Source of the DNA: Gammaproteobacteria bacterium
GTDB taxonomy: Bacteria > Pseudomonadota > Gammaproteobacteria > Pseudomonadales > Azotimanducaceae
DNA length: 14,735 bases
NCBI GenBank assembly: GCA_030430515.1
Contig: JAUIKX010000046.1
Coordinates: 1-14,735 of the forward strand
Direction of reading: 5' to 3'
Below the pieces are notes generated by a model that searched no databases, was not told where the DNA came from, and saw only the letters and a program-made list of their open reading frames with translations. Made by a program: the position numbers and the translations under genes. Positions 7,681-13,619 of the stretch are shown here, piece by piece. Position 1 is the first letter of the stretch, and each line of letters starts with the position of its first letter.

Positions 7681-8715
7681 ATGACCAATATTTCCTGGTT
7701 CCAGGACATCGGGCTGAACGATCGCCCCACCGTCGGCGGCAAAGGCGGCAGCCTGGGCGAACTCACCAGCGCCGGCATCGACGTGCCGCCCGGGTTCGTC
7801 GTACGCACCGACGCGTTCGAAAAGTTCATCGTCGCCCTCGACGCGGATGAACCCATCCGCACGCCTGTTGAGGCACTCGACCCCGACAACCTCGACGAAG
7901 TCGGCCGGGTCACCGCCGCCATCCGCGAGCGGATTGAAAACGCCGCAATGGTCAGCGACGTTGAAGCAGACATTCGTAGCGCGTACGCAACGCTCTGCAA
8001 AGGAGATCCGGTGGCCGTGCGATCATCCGCCACGACGGAAGACGCCGAGGACGCTTCGTTCGCCGGCCTGCAGGACACCTACCTCTGGGTGATCGGCGCC
8101 GATGATGTGGTTGCCATGGTGCGGCGATGCTGGGCCAGCCTCTATTCGGTCGAGTCGGTCTGCTACCGGCGCAAACAGGGATTGCACGAGGCCGGTGTCG
8201 CCATGGGTGTGGTCGTGCAGCAGATGATCAACGCCGACGCGGCTGGAGTGATGTTCACCCGCAGCCCGACCACCGGCGACCGCTCGGTGATCACGATCGA
8301 GGGCGCATGGGGCCTCGGCTCTGCCGTCGTATCCGGCGAGGTCACTCCCGATCGCTGGGTAATCGGCAAGCTCACCGACGAAATCACGGTGCGCGACATC
8401 TCCGACAAACACATCAAACAGGTACCGAAAGCGGGCAGCGGCATCGAAGATCAGGCCGTCGATGAGGCCGAACGCCAGAGCCCGTGCCTCAGCGACGAAG
8501 ACCTCATCCACCTGAAGGAAATCGCCCAGCGCACCGAAAAACACTACGGCCGCCCCCAGGACATCGAGTGGGCCATCGCAGATGGCAACATTTACCTTCT
8601 GCAAAGCAGGCCGGAAACCGTCTGGAGCCAGAAAGACGAAAGCCCGGTCGCCGCACCGCAAAGCAACCCGCTCAAGCATGTCATGAACGTATTCGGAGGC
8701 CGGAAGAATGACTGA
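7681..8715 (+). CDS. acvB: Phenylphosphate-synthase-like dikinase subunit, ATP-grasp part (AcvB/PpsB-type)
   Basis: A 344-aa protein equal to the N-terminal ATP-binding domain of PEP synthase/PPDK alone. Visible motifs are VGGKGGSLGEL with K21, AVRSSATTEDAEDASFAGLQ (R114), GVMFT and WGLGSAVVSGEVTPDRW. The closing DIEWAIADGNIYLLQSRPET (294-313) has E296, Q309 and R311 in the usual ATP/Mg positions. It should bind ATP and phosphorylate the His of the preceding subunit; the two together make one split dikinase. Phenylphosphate synthase protein 2 (about 40 kDa) has this organisation. A GGGA lies 8 nt before the ATG, and the 3' end overlaps the carrier gene by 8 nt. A third regulatory subunit like PpsC is not seen. 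Confidence 0.82.
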   Translation: MTNISWFQDIGLNDRPTVGGKGGSLGELTSAGIDVPPGFVVRTDAFEKFIVALDADEPIRTPVEALDPDNLDEVGRVTAAIRERIENAAMVSDVEADIRSAYATLCKGDPVAVRSSATTEDAEDASFAGLQDTYLWVIGADDVVAMVRRCWASLYSVESVCYRRKQGLHEAGVAMGVVVQQMINADAAGVMFTRSPTTGDRSVITIEGAWGLGSAVVSGEVTPDRWVIGKLTDEITVRDISDKHIKQVPKAGSGIEDQAVDEAERQSPCLSDEDLIHLKEIAQRTEKHYGRPQDIEWAIADGNIYLLQSRPETVWSQKDESPVAAPQSNPLKHVMNVFGGRKND

Positions 8716-9160
8716 TCTGCCGCTGACTCCAGAGGACATCGAAGAGATCGTCTCGATCCTGTCGAAGTCCGACTACGACAAGCTGGATATCGAAACCAGC
8801 CGTTTCCGACTTCGGGTTTCCCGCAGCGGCGAAGGCTGGACCCAGGAATGGTCGCCGGTGGAGGCTGTGACAAACACCGGGACGGCGGAAAAGGCAGCGA
8901 TACTCGAGATCGCCGAAGGCCTGGAAGCCATCATGCCGCCGCTGCCAGGCACATTCTACAGAGCACCCCAACCCGGCGCTCCGCCGTTCGTAGAGGTGGG
9001 AGACACCGTCGACGCCGACACCGTTGTGGCAATCGTCGAAACCATGAAGCTGATGAACCCGGTGCACGCCGGAATCAGCGGCACCATCGTCGAAATACTG
9101 GCCGACAATGGCGAGCCGATCGAGGCCGACCGTGTGCTCATGACCGTGAAGCCTGCATGA
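8708..9160 (+). CDS. Biotin carboxyl carrier protein of the acv-like carboxylase
   Basis: A 150-aa AccB-like protein. The N-terminal 40 residues resemble the AccB oligomerisation region (IEEIVSILSKSDYDKLDIE). A short linker leads to the biotinyl domain (about 75-150). The biotin attachment motif is VETMKLMNP with K114 (the common form is EAMKMMN). It should shuttle the carboxyl group from biotin carboxylase to the carboxyltransferase. GGAGG sits 8 nt before the ATG. The start overlaps the dikinase gene by 8 nt, and the end overlaps the biotin carboxylase in an ATGA. Context argues for a dedicated carrier rather than the housekeeping acetyl-CoA carboxylase subunit. In the Acv system it would be one of AcvCDE; I cannot assign the letter. 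Confidence 0.88.
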   Translation: MTDLPLTPEDIEEIVSILSKSDYDKLDIETSRFRLRVSRSGEGWTQEWSPVEAVTNTGTAEKAAILEIAEGLEAIMPPLPGTFYRAPQPGAPPFVEVGDTVDADTVVAIVETMKLMNPVHAGISGTIVEILADNGEPIEADRVLMTVKPA

Positions 9161-10497
9161 GTTTCGATACGCTCTACATCGCCAATCGCGGCGAAATTGC
9201 GCTTCGTATCATCCGCACAGCCAGGCGGCTCGGCCTGCGCACGGCAATCGGCGTGTCAGACCCTGATCTGCGATCACGAAACACGGCCGAAGCGGACGAG
9301 GTGATCCATCTCCCGGGCACCGCATCCAGCGAGACCTACCTCAACATCGAAGCCGTCATCGACGCCGCCCGGCAAAGCGGCGCCGGCGCCGTGCATCCGG
9401 GCTACGGTTTTCTTTCGGAGAATTCCGAGTTCGCTCGTGCCGTACAGCGCGCCGGCATGATATTCGTTGGCCCTGAGCCCAACTCGCTGGACGCCATGGG
9501 CGACAAGCTAAAAGCCCGCGCAGTCGCCGTGGAAGCCGGGTTGCCGGTTGTACCCGGTGGCGAAGCCGACAACGCAGCGCAAGCGGCCGCCATCGCCACG
9601 GAAACAGGCTACCCGCTACTGATCAAAGCCGTCTCGGGCGGAGGTGGCCGCGGCATGAAACGCGTCGACCATGAAGACCTGCTTCAGCAGCAGATCGACA
9701 TGGCCATGGCGGAAGCGCTCGCTGCCTTTGGCGACAAGCGCATCTACGTGGAACGCTACGTCGAAAGCGGCCGCCACATCGAGGTGCAGGTTCTGGGCGA
9801 CGGCCGCCGTGCAATACATCTGGGCACCCGCGACTGCTCGATTCAGCGCCGTTACCAGAAGCTGGTGGAGGAAGCGCCGGCGCCCGACGTTCCGGCAGAC
9901 GCGCTGAGCGCCATTGAAAACGCCGCCGTCAAGCTCACCGAACACCTCGGCTACAAAGGCGCGGGCACCGTCGAATTTCTCGTCGACAGCGAGACTTTCG
10001 AATTCTTCTTTCTCGAGATGAACGCCCGCATTCAGGTGGAGCACCCGGTCACCGAAGTGGTTACCGGCATCGATCTGATCGAGCAGCAGCTCACCCTGGC
10101 AGGTGGTGCGCCGCTCGGTTTCGAACAGCGGGATATCGTCATCGAGGGCTCGGCTCTGGAACTGCGTATCAACGCGGAGGACCCTGCGGCCGACTTCGCA
10201 CCTTCCCCCGGCTTCGTGGCACGGGCTGCCTGGCCCGCCGGGCCGGGGCTGCGGGTCGATAGCCACATCCGCTCCGGCGACACGGTGCCCGCCGCCTATG
10301 ATTCACTGGTCGGCAAGATCATTGCCCACGGGGCCGACCGTTCACAGGCCATCGAACGGGCAGGAGCTGCCCTCCGACACCTGAGCATCGAAGGCATTCA
10401 CACGACAGCACCTCTGCACACACGCATTCTCGAGGATGCCCGTTTCGCGAACGGTGCTGTAGACACGCGTTTTTTCGAAGGGTTCGAGCATGGCTGA
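9157..10497 (+). CDS. Biotin carboxylase subunit of the acv-like carboxylase
   Basis: A 446-aa AccC-type enzyme that carboxylates biotin from bicarbonate and ATP. The N-terminus has IANRGEIALRIIRTARRLG, and HPGYGFLSEN follows. The ATP-grasp glycine loop GGGGRGM is at 161-167. RDCSIQRRYQKLVEEAPAP and the catalytic EMNARIQVEHPVTEV segment (R291, E295) match E. coli AccC R292 and E296 almost position for position. Length is normal and no key residue is missing. The ATG at 9157 overlaps the carrier stop by 4 nt; the open frame back to 8848 is a shadow inside the carrier gene. The 3' end overlaps the carboxyltransferase by 8 nt. It probably works only with its neighbours, as one of AcvCDE (HpeCBA in Rhodococcus). 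Confidence 0.93.
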   Translation: MSFDTLYIANRGEIALRIIRTARRLGLRTAIGVSDPDLRSRNTAEADEVIHLPGTASSETYLNIEAVIDAARQSGAGAVHPGYGFLSENSEFARAVQRAGMIFVGPEPNSLDAMGDKLKARAVAVEAGLPVVPGGEADNAAQAAAIATETGYPLLIKAVSGGGGRGMKRVDHEDLLQQQIDMAMAEALAAFGDKRIYVERYVESGRHIEVQVLGDGRRAIHLGTRDCSIQRRYQKLVEEAPAPDVPADALSAIENAAVKLTEHLGYKGAGTVEFLVDSETFEFFFLEMNARIQVEHPVTEVVTGIDLIEQQLTLAGGAPLGFEQRDIVIEGSALELRINAEDPAADFAPSPGFVARAAWPAGPGLRVDSHIRSGDTVPAAYDSLVGKIIAHGADRSQAIERAGAALRHLSIEGIHTTAPLHTRILEDARFANGAVDTRFFEGFEHG

Positions 10498-11971
10498 AAT
10501 CAAACTCGTGGACGTTTCGATCCGCGACGGCAACCAGTCGCTCTGGGGGGCGACCGGGCTCAATACCGCACAGATTCTCCAGATCGCTCCAGCCATGGAG
10601 CGGGTCGGCTTCCACGCCTGCGACTTCACCTCGTCGACCACCATGGCCGTGGCCATCCGCTACTTCCAGAACAACCCCTGGGAGCGCCTCAAGCGCATGC
10701 GCGGCGCCATGCCGAGCGTTCCCCTGCAGTTCATTACCACCGGGCTCCGCTTCGTCGCCTGGCAGCTCGCCGATCCGGACTTCATGCGTCTCGCCTACCG
10801 CCGCCTGCAGATGGCCGGTATCGGCCGCTTCATCGTGCTGGACCCCATGCATGACCCGGATTCGGTCATTGAAGCGGCGAAAATCATCAAGGAGGAAGGC
10901 GACGCAGATGTCATGGGCGCGCTCACCTTCACCCTGTCCGAGGTGCACACCGACGAGTTCTACGCTTCTTTCGCCGCGAAGCTCGCCGCAAGCGAACACA
11001 TCGACCTGTTCTACATCAAAGACCCGGGCGGCCTCATGTCGCCAGAGCGGGTGCGCACGCTCGCGCCGAAGGTGAAGGCCGCGATTGGCAACAAGCCTCT
11101 GGAGATCCATGCCCATTGCACCATCGGCTACGGCGCGCTGGCGAGCCTCGCCGCCGCCGACCTCGGCATCGTCGACGCAGTGCATGTGGGCGTGGGCCCT
11201 CTGGGCGACGGATCATCGCTTCCTGAAGCCACCCGCATGGTGGCCAACCTGAGGGAAGCCGGCCATGAAGTTGCCGTAAACGATGCAGCACTGGCAGAAG
11301 TAAGCAGCTACTGGACGCGACTGGCCATCGCCGAGGGGTTGCCGTTTGGCCAACCGCAGACCTTCGATGCGAGCTTTCTGCGCCATCAGATCGCCGGTGG
11401 CGTCATGACCACCACCCGCCGACAGCTTCAGGAGCTGAACCTGGAGCACAAGTTCGACGCGGTGATCGAAGAGACCGAACGGGTGCGATCGGAACTCGGC
11501 CATCCGATCATGGTCACACCGTTTCCGCAGATGGTCATGAGCCAGGCGCTGTTCAACGTCATCGGTGAGCGTCGCTACGGCCAGGTTTCCGATCAGGTGC
11601 TGCGCTACGTCATGGGCAAGTTCGGCCGCCCCACCAGCGCGGTCGATGAGGCGATCCAGGAAACCATTCTCGACCGCCCGAGAGCTCGGGAAATTGCCAA
11701 CGAGCCGTCCTTCCCTGCCTACAGTGATCTGCGGAAAAAATTCGGCCACAAGATGGATGACGAGGAATTTCTGTTCCGCGCCGTGATGCCGGAGGAGCAG
11801 GTGAACGCCATGCTTGCCGCCGGTCGCAGCCGTGGCACCTACACCCCTGAGGCCGCGCCCATCATGTCGCTGCTGAAGCAACTTGCCGAGCGGCCAGATG
11901 CGCCAGACATCGCCGTCGAACGCCCCGGCTTCCGCCTGGCACTGCATCGAGGAGCCAGCCATGCCGGCTAA
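10490..11971 (+). CDS. Carboxyltransferase subunit, pyruvate carboxylase/oxaloacetate decarboxylase family, probably acting on an aromatic methyl ketone
   Basis: A 493-aa protein with an HMGL-like TIM barrel followed by the conserved PYC/OADA C-terminal domain. Metal ligands are present: D13 in SIRDGNQS, K177 in YIKDPGG (the carbamylated Lys of the family) and H207/H209 in EIHAHCT. R12 and Q16 of the catalytic RD..Q motif are kept. The family RGxN arginine, which grips the pyruvate carboxylate (R621 in Rhizobium etli enzyme, from memory), aligns with T84 in LQFITTGLRF. The threonine of GNTSQP becomes Ser (S242 in GDGSSLP). These changes fit a ketone without a carboxylate, such as phosphorylated acetovanillone. 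There is no fused biotin domain; the carrier is encoded separately upstream. It overlaps both neighbouring genes. Confidence 0.88.
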   Translation: MAEIKLVDVSIRDGNQSLWGATGLNTAQILQIAPAMERVGFHACDFTSSTTMAVAIRYFQNNPWERLKRMRGAMPSVPLQFITTGLRFVAWQLADPDFMRLAYRRLQMAGIGRFIVLDPMHDPDSVIEAAKIIKEEGDADVMGALTFTLSEVHTDEFYASFAAKLAASEHIDLFYIKDPGGLMSPERVRTLAPKVKAAIGNKPLEIHAHCTIGYGALASLAAADLGIVDAVHVGVGPLGDGSSLPEATRMVANLREAGHEVAVNDAALAEVSSYWTRLAIAEGLPFGQPQTFDASFLRHQIAGGVMTTTRRQLQELNLEHKFDAVIEETERVRSELGHPIMVTPFPQMVMSQALFNVIGERRYGQVSDQVLRYVMGKFGRPTSAVDEAIQETILDRPRAREIANEPSFPAYSDLRKKFGHKMDDEEFLFRAVMPEEQVNAMLAAGRSRGTYTPEAAPIMSLLKQLAERPDAPDIAVERPGFRLALHRGASHAG

Positions 11972-12761
11972 CACCCGCCCCGTAGAGGGCTTCATGTTCG
12001 ATCTCGACGGCACGCTCATTCTGTCCGATCGCTCTCTGGGTAAATACAAGGTCCTGCCAGGCGCGGTCGATACGCTGGAAGAACTGGCCGAGCGAGACAT
12101 TCCATTCGTGCTACTCACCAACGGCAGCGCCTATCCCCCCGCAGAGCAAGCAGCGAAGCTGCGTTCCGTGGGCCTGCCTGTGAAAGACGAGCAGATGCTC
12201 ACGCCGTCGAGCGTTGCCGCAGACCTGATGACGCGCAACGGCGAGCGGTCGGCACTGGTGCTGGGGTCGGAAGGTGTGGGCTTCTGCCTCACGGAAGCCG
12301 GCATCGAACTACGACAGGATGAGGTAGACGCCGTGTACATCGGCTGGCACCCCGACTGCTCCATGAAAGACATCGAAGACGCCTGCAATGCCATCTGGGC
12401 CGGGGCGACTCTTTATGTGGCGTCCAACGTGCCGTTTTTCGCCTCGGCCGCAGGGCGCACCATGGGCTATTCCTACGCCATCACCGCAGCGATCCGTGCG
12501 ATCACCAAAGCGCCCATGATACTCACCGGTAAACCTTCGCTGGATGCACTTCGATACGTATCGCGCCGGCTCGGCGTGCCCATGACGCGGGTGGGCGTCG
12601 TCGGCGACGATCCGTCTGTGGAAACGGCGATGGCCAACCGCGGCAACGCCGTATCGTTCGGCGTAACCACGGGCTTCAACAAGGCGGCCGACTGGGCCGC
12701 GCAGCCGCACCAGCCGGATTTCCTGCTTAGCGGCGTTGGCGAACTGCTGAAGAAAATCTAG
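11961..12761 (+). CDS. acvF: NagD-type HAD phosphatase (AcvF-like)
   Basis: A 266-aa class IIA HAD hydrolase. Motif I is FDLDGTL (nucleophile D14, acid D16), motif II LLTNG, motif III Lys in TGKPS, and motif IV GVVGDDPSVETAMANRGN. A cap domain lies between motifs II and III. The fold matches p-nitrophenyl-phosphatase/NagD enzymes that act on small phosphate esters. In the Acv system AcvF removes the phosphate from the phosphorylated acetovanillone intermediate, and that role is inferred here from context. GGAG lies 8 nt before the ATG at 11961, and the start overlaps the carboxyltransferase by 11 nt. The open frame to 11883 is not needed. Its stop TAG is part of the CTAG at 12758-12761 that also ends the convergent gene. 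Confidence 0.82.
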   Translation: MPANTRPVEGFMFDLDGTLILSDRSLGKYKVLPGAVDTLEELAERDIPFVLLTNGSAYPPAEQAAKLRSVGLPVKDEQMLTPSSVAADLMTRNGERSALVLGSEGVGFCLTEAGIELRQDEVDAVYIGWHPDCSMKDIEDACNAIWAGATLYVASNVPFFASAAGRTMGYSYAITAAIRAITKAPMILTGKPSLDALRYVSRRLGVPMTRVGVVGDDPSVETAMANRGNAVSFGVTTGFNKAADWAAQPHQPDFLLSGVGELLKKI

Positions 12762-13509
12762 TCCATATTCCGGGTAATGGCTTCCGTTTCCGCGCGGGTG
12801 GAGTCGGGCCCGGTGTTGCGATGCTGCTGACCGCCCATGGCCGCGACAGTGGAGAAGAGTTCCGGATCGCCCTCACGACGCTCTAGGCCGAACAGCGGAA
12901 AGAGCCCCGGATGCCGCCCCAGACCGTCGTAGAGATCGAAGCAGCGATCGAGCCAGTCGCGCAAAGGGTCTTCTTCAGAGAGCGGCGGCGTCTTGGCGAC
13001 TGACGCGGTGAACAGGAAACTGCCGAGAATTCTGTAGTCAGCGTAGTTCGGCTCATCGCCCCCCAGCCATTTCGACTCGCGCAAAGTCTGCCGAAGCATT
13101 TCCAGCGACGCCGAAATCTGCGGCAGGCGGTCTTCGCGGCCCGCCTGAATATCCTCAAGCTTCCGGCCCAGCATGGTCTCTCGGGATGACGTCACGTACT
13201 CGTGATCCTGGGGCAGAGACAGGTCCCGGTAGTCCTGGCAGTAGCACATCATCCACGGGCCTGTAGCCACGCTCCAGAACCAGGTGTCCAGGAATCGGGT
13301 CAGCGTCGCGATGCCAGGATGAGGAATCAGCAGGGACGTTCCGTCTTGCCCCCCGTGCGTTCCATGATGCCCGTGAAGCCACCCGGCACCACATCGATAT
13401 CGAAGCCCTTATGTGCCAACGCATACTTGGTCGCCCAGACGAACGGGCTGATGGTGGCGCCGGTCGACAACGCCAGGTCGTAGAAGGTGATCGTGTTGTT
13501 TTCGGCCAT
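12758..13509 (-). pseudogene. ligE: LigE-like beta-etherase (glutathione S-transferase family), broken by an internal deletion
   Basis: The first 58 codons (from the ATG at 13509: NNTITFYDLALSTGATISPF, then KGFDIDVVPGGFTGIMERTGG) follow Sphingobium LigE closely, as I recall that sequence. After the Arg codon at 13336-13338 the frame runs into a stop at 13327. The rest of the protein continues in another frame (RFLDTWFWSVATGPW, LSLPQ, LEDIQAGREDRLP, KWLGGDEPNYADYR, LRDWLDRCFDLYDGLGRHPG) to the stop at 12758. Relative to LigE, 85 nt are missing at the junction: 28 codons plus one base. The lost part holds the VP and DS residues that bind glutathione. The active gene would cleave lignin beta-aryl ethers. 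Real decay or an assembly error are both possible. Confidence 0.85.
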
Positions 13510-13535
13510 TACCGCACCCTGTCAATCAAACGCAC

Positions 13536-13564
13536 ATGATAGGGAGCCCTTCAGCCGCTGACCA
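13536..13564 (-). promoter_or_regulatory. Possible promoter of the LigE-like gene
   Basis: On the minus strand TGGTCA (13559-13564), 17 nt, then TATCAT (13536-13541) form a fair sigma70-like pair about 27 nt before the ATG at 13509. It overlaps the inverted repeat at 13546-13574. Tentative. Confidence 0.35.
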
Positions 13565-13574
13565 GCAGAAGGGC
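13546..13574. promoter_or_regulatory. Inverted repeat GCCCTTC-N15-GAAGGGC, possible regulator site
   Basis: Perfect 7-bp arms sit between two divergent genes. The centre (about 13560) is near -38 relative to a start expected from the TATAAT at 13586. It also covers the -35 of the leftward candidate promoter. This is a natural spot for an activator of the rightward gene or a repressor of the leftward one. No T-run follows, so it is not a terminator. Confidence 0.45.
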
Positions 13575-13585
13575 GGGGGACTACG

Positions 13586-13591
13586 TATAAT
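13586..13591 (+). promoter_or_regulatory. Consensus -10 box TATAAT for the heme-c/propeller gene
   Basis: An exact TATAAT lies 28 nt before the GTG at 13620. No convincing -35 is found 16-18 nt upstream: CTGACC is present, but at a 22-nt spacing. Expression may therefore need an activator, perhaps at the inverted repeat just upstream. A GGGAG ribosome binding site (13608-13612) follows. Confidence 0.5.
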
Positions 13592-13619
13592 GGTGACCAG
13601 ATCAGAAGGGAGACAGAGA

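Noticed and set aside
5851..8715. Two-part PEP synthase for gluconeogenesis
   Set aside because: Real PEP synthase is one chain. The split matches phenylphosphate synthase/AcvAB, and the downstream carboxylase and phosphatase genes point to phenol phosphorylation.
9616..10266. 216-codon open frame on the minus strand
   Set aside because: Antisense to the biotin carboxylase catalytic core, which is conserved in the plus frame.
8708..11971. Anaplerotic pyruvate carboxylase or housekeeping acetyl-CoA carboxylase
   Set aside because: No acetyl-CoA carboxyltransferase (AccA/AccD) is present, and the carboxyltransferase lacks the carboxylate-binding Arg at T84.
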